Source of the DNA: Iris pallida
Taxonomy: Eukaryota; Streptophyta; Magnoliopsida; Asparagales; Iridaceae
Direction of reading: 5' to 3'
Assembly (NCBI GenBank): GCA_029216955.1
Contig: JANAVB010012195.1
Location: forward strand, 1,256,757-1,320,756
DNA length: 64,000 bases
In this document: one piece after another, positions 1 to 12,826 of the stretch
Numbering within the stretch: the stretch's first letter is position 1
Layout of the letters: each line of letters begins with the position of its first letter
The notes under the pieces: generated by a model
What the model saw: only the letters and a program-made list of their open reading frames with translations
What the model was told of the DNA's origin: nothing
Databases searched by the model: none
Translations under genes and position numbers: made by a program

Positions 1-1750
1 TAATGTTTATTAATTATTATTATAAAAACTTATAAATATCTTAATATTTATTAGAATTTATAAAGTTCAGTTCAAAGTTATAGAGAAATCATTCACATGT
101 TGATTTTTTATGTTGTCAACATAAGTAATCTTTAGTTTATTAGTACTCTAATAAACGTGTATTAATTTTTTTTTCTATCTTTATTTCCAAAATTTATGCC
201 CTTTTTAAAATTATGGTCATATTATGAGAAGTGCATACGCCGTCGGAGAAATGCGCTCACGTCGCTGGAGAAACGGGCTCCCAAGTAAGAACCGATGAAT
301 TGAGATTTTTATTGAGGTTCGTTGACCTCATAGGAGTTTCTGGCTTCTAAGACCAGTAAGACCAATATTCCTGTCCTTCGAGGTCGGTCACCTCCTCCTT
401 CCTCCACATACTCCTCCATGATCGGTCAGTGTGTCGCTAAACGAAAGCCATCATGTGCTCGACTGCATCGCCACTGTCATGGTTTTAAAATTGGACAATT
501 TTACTGCTCGGATCGTAACGGGTCGCTCCAAAATATTGCTCGTAACGGAAATTAAACCATTTGACTTAAACCTCTTTAAGAAATGAAAAGGCCGTAGGCC
601 CATTCAAACTTACTTGCACATTCTCTCTTCTAATCAGGGTAGTTTTTTCCTACAGGTAAAATGGGAACTTTACATCCTTGAATGGTGCTATATAGACTTG
701 AAATCAAAGTGCATATAGGCTTGAAACCAAAGTGTGCATATAGACTTGAAATAAATGTCTGGTTCCCAACAGTTGGTCCAGTTTACCTATATCACTTGTT
801 GAAAGTGATTTATTATGTAAATTAAATTAGAAACATTAGTGTCATGAATTCTTAAGTAAATCGTAATTTCCAGTATGGTACCGTCACAGTCACCTTGCGC
901 CACCTTGCGCGTTCCAGCCGATAGGCCTGTGAGGGATAACGTGGAGGTCCTGGGTTTGAACGAGGGAAAGGAAAAGGTATGTTAGATCAACCCAAAAAAT
1001 CCTAGATCAACCTATCAAACGTATCCATTACTAAGCCACATAAGTAAACCTGGATCCAATTAACAAAACACATTAATATATCTTTGGAACCAACCTGGAT
1101 CCTATTAATAAAGCCCACTAGGTAAGCCCCTTAAATAACAAATCTGTTAAGAGATTGGTGAAAAGCCTGTTCAAGATAGGAATATTCGCAAGGTGTATAA
1201 AAGATTCTTTTCCACTCTATAAGAAATAAGTCTTGTATGATAACTCATTACTACACACTTATCAAAATGTGAATAATGACTAAGAAGTAGGGAGCACAAA
1301 CTATTACCTGCATTATGGTCCTGCGATTCTATGGCCACTATGAATTGTGATGGTTTACAGCATAAGATTCCCTCTGCTCTTGGTTATTCATGTTTATGCT
1401 TATATGAAACTTTTTGAACTTGATCTCTGCTATAGCCGTACTCTTTAAGTTTTACTGCAATGTTAAGATTCACTAGTTATGGTTCTTTACAGCTAGCTTT
1501 CACACATGCTGCTGCTTGTTGCATGATCGACATAATATGGACATATTATTGTTTTATTAAATATCAAACAATCTGATTTAGTCGACTATCACCCCTTGTT
1601 ATCCATCATTCTGTGTTTGCATGCTTTTTTCCCCACTAATACAATATTTGATGGTTTATTTACCCACCTGGAACTTGACCAATTTTGACAAGGACTTCAT
1701 GTTTTGTGTTCTTATCTCACACATACTGCTGATTGTTGCATAATCATCAG
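1..1750. other. Non-coding DNA upstream of the host exon (probably intronic or intergenic)
   Basis: I see no coding exon here. The DNA is AT-rich. Segments around 1490-1560 and 1710-1750 resemble each other and the stretch right of the hAT element (4405-4440), including a shared CACATAYTGCTG and ACATATTATTG pattern. This suggests old degenerate tandem duplication. Around 885-960 there is a short GC-rich patch with a doubled CACCTTGCGC and a tRNA B-box-like GGTTTGAAC, too weak to call a SINE. If the MAP2 gene extends upstream with a long last intron, this is intron sequence; that is inference. Confidence 0.5.
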
Positions 1751-2458
1751 TAGAGGTGTCAACGGATGCTTATTGATACTGATAGGGCAATATCCGAATC
1801 CGTATTCGATTTTTTTTTTCTAATATCCGAATTCGATCCGATATCCAAACGAGTCTCTTTTGACACTTTGAATCCGTAACCATCTAGTTTAACAGAACGG
1901 ATAAAATCTGATTCGATTCTATAAGCTAAAAATTTGAATCTACCTCGTGTCTTGTTATTATCCGAGACATTGAAAATTTTGTTATTATCTGAATATCCGA
2001 AATACGAAATATTAAAATTTAGTTATTATCCGAATATCCAAAATCGAACACCTGGATTTTGACAGAGCAACTCATGGACTTGGAAACCTTAAAAAATACT
2101 CTTATTTTCTACTTTGTATCAAAAGAATCTTGTCTGATTAGCTATGTGTAATAATCTCAAGTTTATAACGCATTGATACTAGTAACTCCTAACATCCAAT
2201 ACTGAAGAGTAACTATAGTAAAGTTTGAACTAGTCCAAAAAATTGAATGAAGAGATTGAACATTTAATGCCAATAAAAACAATTCAAATAGAATATACAT
2301 TAAGAAACATATCTTAACTTTGAGGAGATAATATCCTTAAATTGTTGTGAACATAATGTGTAAAAATGAAGGGCTCTATCTTAAAACTAATTACTATTAG
2401 AATATAACTACTTCAGCTAAATAAGCATTTTCCTTTCAACATTCACTGTGTGTAAAGC

Positions 2459-2460
<2 letters not shown>

Positions 2461-2493
<33 letters not shown>
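2461..2493. repeat. Homopolymer C33
   Basis: Thirty-three consecutive C residues lie inside the hAT element. Runs of this length are prone to sequencing and assembly error, so the exact length is unreliable. The following 450 bases are pyrimidine-rich, and the long frame through them is low-complexity (Pro/Ser/His), not a credible protein. Confidence 0.9.
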
Positions 2494-2495
<2 letters not shown>

Positions 2496-3323
2496 ACTGA
2501 GACAAATAATTCATTAATCTTAAATTGTTGTTCTAATTCTAAAACAGACTACTCCTAATCATTGTGCTAAATCCTAATCCAACCCACCACTTTCATTCAA
2601 CTCAAGTATCACACCCTCCCTCCCCACCATGCTCCCCTCACTCACCATTCCCTCCGCGCTACCCCCTCCCCCCCACCCCCACAAAAAAAAACACTCTAGT
2701 ACACCCCTACAACACACAACCAGCATTCTTTCTTTTTCCCTCCAATTTCAAACCGAGCCATCTCATTCCCTCTCCTTTACTTCTCTCTAACACAACCCTC
2801 GCCACTTCCATCCACGTTGCCACCACCCCAACACCACCTCCATCACTGTTACCACCCAGTCATCGTCCCCTCTTCCTCGCCATTGCAGCAGAGCATCAAC
2901 ATCAACAACATCGCGCAGCAGCAGAGTGCTGCTCGCAAGCGTACGTGCCAGCAGCATCACGATCAACCCTCTAGTATATATTATTTTTGATGCAGATCTA
3001 AAAAAATTACCCTTATTTATACTTTGTATCAAGAGAATCTGGTCTGGATGTTAGGATGATACTTATACTAAGAAGTTAGTTGATAAGATGAGAAAGTCAG
3101 ATGGAATGGAGACTTATCTTGAACTTTGGAGAATGGAGAATAATAAACACTAGTTAAATAATATGGAGAATAGAGAGTAATAAAGACTACTTAAATAATA
3201 TATACGGTAGGGAGAAGATGAAAAGTCAGTCACCTAGAAAGATGGGATGGAATCATGAAAAAGTCACTTAATAATAAAACCCTTTCATCTTCTCATATAT
3301 ATTATATGTTGTATATTATATAT

Positions 3324-3462
3324 GGGGGCGAATTAGGAGCCCCACCAAAGTTTCACAACCCCCCCCCCTCCGAACCATCGGATCGGGGGGCCCGCTCACT
3401 CCCCCTTGATCCAACGGTCGAGGGTGATGGGGCTCTGCGGGCGGGGCTCTGGATCCGGACTC
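3324..3462. mobile_element. Small (TA)-flanked MITE-like unit, 139 bp
   Basis: A sharply bounded GC-rich unit sits in TA-rich flanks (TATATAT on the left, ATTATACATA on the right). Its ends are imperfectly inverted: the left end reads GGGGGCGAATTAGGAGCCCC and the reverse of the right end reads GAGTCCGGATCCAGAGCCCC. The inner GGATC..AGAGCCCC/GAATT..GGAGCCCC core resembles the termini of the larger (TA)-flanked elements at 57764 and 61868. No coding capacity. It resembles Micron-type MITEs, which sit in TA microsatellites; that assignment is inference. Confidence 0.5.
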
Positions 3463-3669
3463 ATTATACATACATCATACTATACTATAGTATATGTGAT
3501 TAATATATATATTCGATATTATATATACATCATACTATACTATTGTATATATAATTAATATATATTATATATATACATCATACTATAGTATATATAAAAT
3601 TTCGGATATCCGAATCCGATATCCGAAATTTGCAATTTAAAATTGGATCGGATATTAGCGGATTCGAGT

Positions 3670-4024
3670 TAGGGGTGCAACTCGGGCGGGTTGGGTCGGG
3701 TTTGAGGTCAACCCGAGCCCAACCCGATAGATCATAAACCTAGCCCAAGCCCAAGCCCAACCCGACTTCGGGTTCAACATATGAAGCCCAAGACCAAGTT
3801 CGGAGGATCGGGTTGGGCTCGGGTTGGGTCGGATCCATCGGGTTTATCGGACTCTAATATGATATTTGAAGTAATTTTAAACAAGAGTAATATTAAATGC
3901 ATAATCAAATAGCAATCAAGCCTCAATCATTACAAAATAAAACTGAAATGAGATTTATGACAAGGATTTGAAGTGTTCGGGTGAAAAAAATTATAGTTTA
4001 AACTTTTTTATTTAAGTAGTATGA

Positions 4025-4074
<50 letters not shown>

Positions 4075-4264
4075 TATATGTATGTCGGATTTCGGGTTCT
4101 TCGGATTATCAACACATGAACCCAAGCCCAACCCGATTTTTGATCGGGTTCAAATATTTTAACCCGAGCCCAATCCCGAACCCGAATATCTTCAATCCTA
4201 ACCCAACCCATTAACGGGTTTACCCGATCGGGTTCGGGTTTAGCCCGCCCGAGTTGCACCCCTA
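3670..4264. mobile_element. Nested short hAT-type element, 595 bp
   Basis: The element is flanked by a perfect 8-bp duplication ATTCGAGT (3662-3669 and 4265-4272). Its termini are a perfect inverted repeat of at least 20 bp, TAGGGGTGCAACTCGGGCGG and its reverse complement. The interior carries many CGGGTT/AACCCG subterminal repeats and a (TA)n tract at 4029-4071. There is no transposase. It lies entirely within the larger hAT-type element and interrupts its right subterminal repeat region, so it inserted later. The good TIRs and duplication make it the cleaner of the two calls. Confidence 0.88.
4029..4071. repeat. (TA)n microsatellite
   Basis: About 43 bp of uninterrupted AT dinucleotides inside the nested hAT-type element. 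Confidence 0.95.
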
Positions 4265-4404
4265 ATTCGAGTACCTTAATATCCGTATTCGTATCCGAAA
4301 AAAAGATAATATCCGAAAAATATCCGAAATTTCGAATAATATCCGAAAATTCGGATACGGAATCAAATCGAATTCGAATTTTCGACTATCCATTGACATG
4401 CGTA

Positions 4405-5941
<1,537 letters not shown>

Positions 5942-6080
5942 AAAAGTTTGGCCGCTACACAGCTATCTTGAATGCGTCAATCTCGTTGTCGTGTACTTCA
6001 AGCCCTTTCAGCAAATGTAGCAACTTACCATAGTACTGAGTTCTAAACTGTAACAATAAATTCTCTTATTCTTGAGCTTA
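5942..6080 (+). other. 3' untranslated region of MAP2 with AATAAA signal
   Basis: After the TGA at 5939-5941 the sequence is non-coding, and a canonical AATAAA sits at 6055-6060, about 115 bases downstream. Cleavage would be expected roughly 15-30 bases later. The exact site cannot be seen. Confidence 0.55.
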
Positions 6081-7128
6081 GCTCACATGACTTGGCATCT
6101 TGTATGTAATTTCCAGGATGGGGAAAGCTTGATATTGGGGTGTACCTCTGTAGTGGTTGGTCTAGCTTCTATATGCTATGCTACAGTGTTGTACAATATA
6201 GTAGCAATGCACCATATCCAGTTTGAAAATGCAGTGTGGTTTCATCGATGAACTTTCCAGTGTCAACATTCTTCGTCTTGGTGAGGAACAAGGCAATGAA
6301 GGTGTATAACATGTTCTCCGAGACTGTAAGCTCTAGAACACATATAGGAACATGGGGGACTCACTCTTAGGACACCAAAATCATATTGGAACATTGAGAT
6401 ACGGTTACTAGAAATGCAACTTACGCAGCAATTGTAAATTTGTCTGTGTCAACCATCCACCTTAGAGTTTGATATGAAAAATAAGGTTAAGTATTGAGCA
6501 TAAGAAGGGTTCATCATCATCATCAGTCGTTTTCCAATAGAATGTGGTTGCCTATGGAGCATAAGAAGGGTTCATGCAAAATTTGACAATTTTGACTAAC
6601 TAATCTGACGTCAACCTTTTTTATGTTGGTGCCAAATTTTTAGCTAAGGTACCTATTGTGCCAAATTTCGCTATTTGTATGAGATTGCTCACCCATGAAA
6701 TCTAGGTTGGCGTATAAATGGACATACATTTTGTATTACAGTTTAAGCTCGTGAAACACCCTCAAAGAGAGATGAAATTGCTTCATCTCTATGACATATT
6801 ATTATGAAGGGAAGGAAAGACGATCTCCACAGCGAGCACAATGTTTGGAAGACGAAAATTTAACAAAATACTTTATATAAAACATTCTATGAACTCTATA
6901 TAGAGGCTATAATCAAGCAATATGTTAGTAGATCCTTCTTCAACACTCTATGTCTAGGCTCTAAAAAGATGTACTATTGTTGAAAGTTATTCTGAATGGT
7001 CGTGATTGTCCAAAAGTAATTCAGTTATGTGAAAGTATCACATTTTTTGTATTGATTTTGAAAATTCTTGTAATATGGTTACTACAAGATACATGCATAA
7101 ATATAATATTATTAAAATCTAGTGTATG

Positions 7129-7130
<2 letters not shown>
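6081..7130. other. Intergenic DNA, nothing recognised
   Basis: No coding frame, RNA gene or clear transposon end was found. A segment TGGAGCATAAGAAGGGTTCAT is partly repeated around 6500 and 6555. Confidence 0.6.

Positions 7131-7178
<48 letters not shown>
7131..7178. repeat. (TA)n microsatellite
   Basis: 48 bp of uninterrupted AT dinucleotides. Confidence 0.95.
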
Positions 7179-7181
<3 letters not shown>

Positions 7182-8732
7182 TTTATGTGTATACATAACT
7201 GTATCACCATGTCTACTAAAATTTCTAAATGTGCCAAATCCGTATGTCGATGCAACCTAGAAGCAAAAGCTTACCAAACAAGGATTCCTTTGCTTTGTTG
7301 ATTGGTTGAAGACCCAACTTTCCTAGGTAAGGTCTTAGGAGACAGTGGGTTGGTGCAGGTCCTACAAGTATACGAGGGACTTTCTTTCTGCGGTCGGAGG
7401 CAGATATGCTGTTCCATTTATCCTGTCTCAACTCTGTCCCCTCCCTATTACACGTGAGTCATAGGTGTAGATAGGTGGATGGTGGCCCACATGTAATAGA
7501 AATGGGAACAGAATAAATGGGACAACAGATCTGCTCTTTTTTTTTCTCCACTCTGTATATATAATTGCATTTAACTCCTTTAGTTTGTTTGGTTCTCAAG
7601 TCCCCTATGAAAACCTTTCAGTGGGTCTCAGGCCTTAAAAAAAAAGTAGTGGACTAAAACTCTGGTTTAGGTTAATTGTTACATTGCATCTGATTTTTAT
7701 GATTTGGCGAAGAACATAAAAAAACTTGGATTTTACCAAACCTGCAAACCAAAAGAAGCAGAAGAAATCGTCCCCTTTTTGTTGAAGAATGTTAGGAGGG
7801 TTAATTTGTACTCAAATTCCTAGAACTGTACAATTTTTGCACTTAAATACCATGTACTAATACACTTGAATATCCTAAGCTTTTACTTTGCACTTAAAAT
7901 CTAAACTACCATAATTATGCATTTGAGGGTAACACTAAGGTTGTATTTGTTATGAGGAATGCTATTTCTTTTGACACCTTTATATTCCCAGAAATCATCA
8001 TCTTCGAATTATAAAAAATAATTATATTTTTGTGTTTGATGAATATATAAATATTCTAGTAAATATATAATTTACATAAAAATGTAACAATCTCGATGAT
8101 TAAATATAGTTAATAATTGTTACTCTTTATTTGTAGCTTATTATTATGTGGTTGGTTAAGATGATAGACTAGAATTCAAGAGAACATGATTCTATTTCTA
8201 TTAAAAAAAAGAAAGATTCTATTTCTATTAGCATCATAATTTATTTACTTATTGATTCTCTTTTACGAACTCCTACTAACCTGAACACAATCCAATTCAA
8301 CGTGAATACGGACTGGACTGGACTGGACTTGACTAAACTCAACTTACTATTTAACTTTTATCGATTCGGATCTCAACCCAATTGACCCGAACTGAACTCG
8401 AACCAACTCGACCTGACTTGAAACCAAACCCGAACCCATTCGAACTCGGACTTGAACTTGAGCTAGATACAGTCTATTCCCATGAGAAATTAATATACCT
8501 ACCTATTTTTAGGGGAATAAATTTTACATAATTCATGGAAATATTATTTTTCGGACATTCAAAATGTTTGAAAATGAATTTTATAGTCCAAGCCAAAAAT
8601 GGTAATAGGTTTCACACCCAAAATTTTCAAGGGAACAAAATAATTATGCGTTCACGCACCCTAATGGATTGAGCGGGAAAAAATAGAGTTAAGTGGGGTT
8701 AAGTGAGGGGGAGTAGAGTCAATACATATAAC
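7179..8732. other. Intergenic DNA, nothing recognised
   Basis: No credible coding frame. A short GGACT tandem lies at about 8310-8330, followed to about 8460 by degenerate AACCCGA/GAACTCG motifs that resemble hAT subterminal repeats. I could not find TIRs or a target duplication for it. Confidence 0.5.
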
Positions 8733-9211
8733 CTTGCTTGGATTGGAGGAGAGTTAAGTGAGGTGTATTTAATAACTCTTGCTTGGATTGAAGGTTTGAG
8801 TGAGAGGAGGATTAACAAAAAATATAATAGTTACCAAAATATCCTTATTACATATGTCATAAAATTAAATTTGATTGGAATTTTTATTAAAACTTGTCAA
8901 AATATCTTCAAAAATGAGGAATATACGGGACAACATGTTGAAAATATGAAAAAATGGAAAAAAAAAGTTTTGATATTTTATATGACAAATAAGGGGTATT
9001 TATGAATTTTTTAAACAAAATCCCCCAATCCCCGCGTTAACCCTCCGATTTGGGGAAAGGGGGGAGGAGGGGGGGGGGGGGGGGGGGGGGGGGTAAAAAA
9101 TAGACAAAAAAGGATTAAACAACCCCCACTTAACCCCTATAACCCCCTCCTAAACTCCCACCCTCAACTAAGCATGATTTTTATCCCTCACTTAACCCTC
9201 AATCCAAGCAG
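8733..9211. mobile_element. Probable MITE with imperfect inverted ends
   Basis: The left part carries CTTGCTTGGATTG followed by GAGTTAAGTGAGG. The right part carries the inverse arrangement, CCTCACTTAACCCTCAATCCAAGCA. The left motif also recurs at about 8780. No target duplication could be assigned, and a G run lies at 9069-9093. The non-coding, inverted-end structure suggests a MITE; superfamily unknown and ends approximate. Confidence 0.4.
9069..9093. repeat. Homopolymer G25
   Basis: Twenty-five consecutive G residues within a G-rich tract; the length is likely unreliable in the assembly. Confidence 0.9.
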
Positions 9212-9741
9212 ATCCTAAGTATCAAAAGACAAGTTTTACCGTATACAACCCTTATCATGTTACCATCTTCCTCTCTATTTGCAAAACCTACCCTAATTTC
9301 ATATTTTTTCCCTATTGAAAAAACCCTAATTTTCTAACCCTATCATAATTTTTATAATTCCTCCTAATTAAATACAAATTGTAACCCCTAACCATGTCCC
9401 CAATCACATCCTCCTTCCCCTCCTTACTGTCGTGCCCGGATCCCAGGCCAGGGCATCGTCGTCCTGATCGGCACTGGATCTCCCGTTAGGGTTTCCTCCC
9501 ACCCCCTCTCTCTCTTAGGTAGGCCTCTGGAACTCATGACCATGCGAGGGCAACCCACGATTGTTGGGGGAAGCAACGGGATTGGGGGGGGGGGGTGTAT
9601 AACTAGGATAACTTTATTTAGAAAGAAGAAAAATAAAATCACATACCATTCACCATGCACGCGGCTGTTAAATGAGACGAAAGATTAATTGAGGGTAGTA
9701 AGTTGCAAAAGGAATAAAACTAGTATAAAAATATTGTAAAA
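9212..9741. other. Intergenic DNA, nothing recognised
   Basis: No supported gene. A G10 run occurs at about 9586. A GC-richer patch at 9430-9560 has no matching protein that I recognise. Confidence 0.5.
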
Positions 9742-10222
9742 TAGCGACGTTCGTAGCGACGAGTTAGCGACAAATTCCCAAAATAGCGACGAAAAAGGTC
9801 CGTTACTGGATCAAATGTCACAGTTATGATTCCATCACTAATCCGTCGCCACAACGACACATCAGCGACGTTCGTAGCGACAGGTTAGCGACGGAATAAA
9901 AGCGACGCAAAGACAATGACGACTTCAACGACGGAGTAATGACTTCTTGTGGCTCATTTTTTTGGTATTTTTTAGTAATTACCGATGGAAATATTTCACA
10001 ATTTCGTCGCTAATATGTCGCTATTATTTTAATTAGCGACGATTTTAGCGATGGATTTAATGACCTTTTTTTTTCTTATTTTTTGGTATCAAAAAGCACG
10101 TTAGCGACAATTTTTTTTCCAGATTTTCGTCACAAATTCGTCGCTATACTCGAATTTTCCATTTTTTGTTGCTAAGCCGTCGTCTAGACGTCGCTAATCC
10201 GTTACCACGTTTGATATTTTCC
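9742..10222. repeat. GCGACG subterminal repeat region of a CACTA-like transposon
   Basis: More than a dozen copies of TAGCGACG/GCGACGGA and the reverse CGTCGCTA occur in about 480 bp, in both orientations (for example 9743, 9758, 9785, 9865, 9880, 9890, 10017, 10036, 10138, 10190). Dense, bidirectional short repeats of this type are typical of the ends of CACTA (En/Spm) elements, where transposase binds. I did not find a clean CACTA terminus: the DNA to the left (ACTAGTATAAAAATATTG, near 9720) is at best degenerate. The Pro/Ala-rich coding remnant 500 bp to the right supports the call weakly. Confidence 0.5.
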
Positions 10223-10382
10223 CAGAATAAATTTTTTGTTACCCTAATATCTGGAACATTACATATAAATAACAATAATGATCACAGATTCCAACCAAAA
10301 TTCCAATGGCAGATGCATATGCAAATATATACAAAAACACACACAAATGAGCATAAAATCGAAACATATATAAATAAAATTA

Positions 10383-10625
10383 GGGATTTTTTGACTTTCA
10401 TCCCACTTACTAATATGAATTTGTACTTACATCCCACTTTTTACTTTTATTTGACTTACGTCCCACTTTTCGTCACGAAAATACTTTTCGTGACAAAATA
10501 AATATTTTTCGTGACAAAATAAATACTTTTCGTGACGAAAAGTGGGACGTAAGTCAAATAAAATTAAAAAGTGGGATGTAAGTACAAATTCATATTAACA
10601 AGTGGGATGAAAGTCAAAAAATCCC
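10383..10625. mobile_element. Mutator-like MITE, 243 bp
   Basis: A perfect 9-bp duplication ATAAAATTA flanks it (10374-10382 and 10626-10634), which is the signature length for Mutator-like elements. The element is a near-complete foldback: GGGATTTTTTGACTTTCATC at the left is mirrored at the right, and the arms extend for over 100 bp with repeated GTGGGATGTAAGT and CGTGACGAAAA motifs. The loop contains three spaced TTTTCGTGACAAAATAAATA-like repeats. It is non-coding. It sits inside the CACTA-like region and is therefore younger. Confidence 0.85.
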
Positions 10626-10634
10626 ATAAAATTA

Positions 10635-10922
10635 TACCAAAACTACCACAAAATTCAAACTATCCAAATACATACAATGTACTTACAAGTCAGCGAATAC
10701 AAAAATGACCACGATAGTTCAAATGTCGGACACATACAATAAATAAAAAACTCAAAATCTATCAACTTGAATGTGGTGGTTGCGACAGTGACGACGGATG
10801 TCGACTCGCCATGTACTTCATCATGATTGTGCTGATGATCTATTGTAACTCCTCAGGAACAATACCAGTCGGAGTAGGAACATGAGCCGGAGGAGGAGCT
10901 GGAGTAGACGCAGGGGCCAGAG
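10635..10922 (-). pseudogene. Pro/Ala-rich C-terminal remnant, possibly CACTA transposase (left part)
   Basis: On the minus strand this stretch reads LAPASTPAPPPAHVPTPTG and then IVPEELQ before a stop. Such Pro/Ala-rich tails followed by a short helix are common at the C-terminus of plant En/Spm-type transposases. A matching Pro/Ala-rich piece lies at 15616-15807, so the LTR element at 10923 probably inserted into this coding region. No catalytic domain is present, so the identification rests on composition and the neighbouring GCGACG repeats. Confidence 0.3.
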
Positions 10923-12649
10923 TGTAATGTCCCGCTCTTCGCGGTCCACTATGTAATACCCATGGCTTGCTGACTCAGTCTTGAACTGAGTACTTAGGAA
11001 AACCTTTGCTGGTATTGATTGATCACAGATGAAATACAATGAACCTTTTCAACTAATGGATCAGCTTCTATTGAAATTTAAATGAGTCCAATAGTTTTGT
11101 TGGATGTTTTCTTTTGCTGTTTGGTTTTGATGAATGTATTTTCGTGTTGGTTTTCAATGATTGGTTTTCATTGTTCGCTTTCATAGCATTGTGCATTCAT
11201 ATCGAATCTTGAGGGAAAGAGATCGAAATATGCTAATCAAATGTTGGTGCCATTGTAGGACGCTTAGGAGGAGCGTGAAATCTTTCGTTCTCTCGAATAA
11301 GATTTAATCTCGGTGAGTTGCTTTGACCAGGCTAACATTTATCTCCCCGCTCTATTAAAAATGATCTCTAGTCTACTCTTTTGTTGCGTCCCTCTAATCA
11401 ACGATACCACAATAACAAAAGATAAGAGAAGATAAATGAATTGAATTGAATGCCCGATCATGTGCTGCTAAACATCTGTTTCATATGAATGATTATATGC
11501 TCTGTTGCTAGTATGCTCTAAAAAAATGTAGACATGTACAGACAGACTTGTACACATTGAGATGAATAAGAGAAAAGGCACGAAACGAATGTGTCGTACA
11601 TCTGTGCATAAATCTGAATCTGTTTTATCTGATAGAATGACTAGAGTAGGCATTGGTCTCGAACAACTTGTGCACAAGATAAAATTTATCTTTCGGGTGG
11701 ATTCTTGGGGCATCTCGAACCACTCGGCCTAGGAGAGACTAAGAGCCCCATGGAGAAAATGGGTACCGATATCTGAGTCCTTAGCGACGAGCTGAACCAA
11801 AGAGTCACATTGGCTAATCATGAAAATACCTATGGACCAACATGTAGATAGGCCACATGTATGATCTGAATTATGAACTTTAATATCTACAAGAATGAAA
11901 CATAAGCTATTCGTTATGCAAATTGTGCTAACCATGTCTCGTACAGGAATGACTGTCGACGATGGATAAGATTTATTATGCAAGTATTTTCTACTGCTAT
12001 ATTTCTTATAAATTGTTAAAAAGAACCTAGACAAGTAGAAAAATCACTATTAAAAATGTTAGCTTCACATGTTGACTTAGTGTAAATTTATGTGAGTTAG
12101 GCCAAAAGTCGTTCGCCAGTACAAGATGTGTACTGACCCACGTTGTGGGCATCATTTTCAGATAGCAAAAAGACATAAAATTTTTAAGTGAGGCACTAAA
12201 GCTCGTCTAGCCCAGTAGAGCTTGTGGATCGCCTTGAAGTTATTTTTATTTCAAGTCCAGTTTGCAAGTTTTGTTTTAAGGTGTCTTACTTTTCGTCTAT
12301 GTGATAAAGGGATATAACGTATGGGCATTGTGGCTATTTTGAAAAAAATTTCAAAGAGAGATATGTAAGCAAAACTATGGCATTTTGAGTCGCAAGCTTT
12401 GTACTTTGTAATCCTCTCAAGTTATCAATAAAAGAGTATTTCCATTTCAAATCTCTATGTCCAATATTTGGTTTTTTGCGATTAAATATGCTGTATGCGT
12501 GTGTTTTATTTTGTCTAGTTGTATTGTGCAGGTACAGGCCTTGTGCAAGCGCAACTTAGGCTTGCACGACATCACATCTTAGCGAGGACGAATGATTCCA
12601 CATGGATCAAAGCGAGGACGAATGACCCTAGCGGGATCGGGGCGTGACA
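10923..12649 (+). repeat. 5' LTR of the gag-only element
   Basis: 1727 bp, TG...CA termini, followed at 12653 by a primer-binding site. It matches 14132-15614 over most of its length with many point differences and small indels, so the insertion is not recent. Confidence 0.85.
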
Positions 12650-12652
12650 AAG

Positions 12653-12664
12653 TGGTATCAGAGC
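12653..12664 (+). other. tRNA-Met primer-binding site
   Basis: TGGTATCAGAGC, complementary to the 3' end of initiator tRNA-Met, lies three bases after the LTR end. This is the standard minus-strand primer site of many plant LTR retrotransposons. Confidence 0.92.
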
Positions 12665-12826
12665 ACGACTTTATGTTCTTGGCCTCTTACAAATATCATT
12701 TAAAAAATATAAAGTATTTTGATGGCTTTCAAAGGTCCCGATTTTAAGTTATGAAAACTAATGCCCTATACAATAAGTCCATAATATTTTATGAGACTGA
12801 CAGAAGTTATACTTTTTTATAGAGAA

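Larger units (their letters stand above)
1751..4404. mobile_element. Non-autonomous hAT-type DNA transposon, 2654 bp
   Basis: The 8-bp direct repeat ATCATCAG flanks the element (1743-1750 and 4405-4412). Its ends form an imperfect terminal inverted repeat: TAGAGGTGTCAACGG on the left and, on the reverse strand at the right, TACGCATGTCAATGG (10 of 15 match). An 8-bp duplication and short TIRs beginning TA are typical of the hAT superfamily. Subterminal regions on both sides (1780-2060; 3600-3660 and 4275-4390) are packed with TATCCGAA-type repeats in both orientations, as expected for transposase-binding regions. No transposase frame is visible, so it would need a partner element. It contains a poly-C run, a (TA)-flanked mini-MITE and a complete second hAT-type element, so it is a composite. 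Orientation is unknown. Confidence 0.8.

Noticed and set aside
880..960. tRNA/SINE-like patch with GGTTTGAAC
   Set aside because: B-box-like only; no A box at proper spacing and no repeat boundaries.
2564..2974. 136-codon frame after the C33 run
   Set aside because: Pyrimidine-rich low-complexity sequence (Pro/Ser/His) inside a non-autonomous transposon, GTG first codon, no domain.
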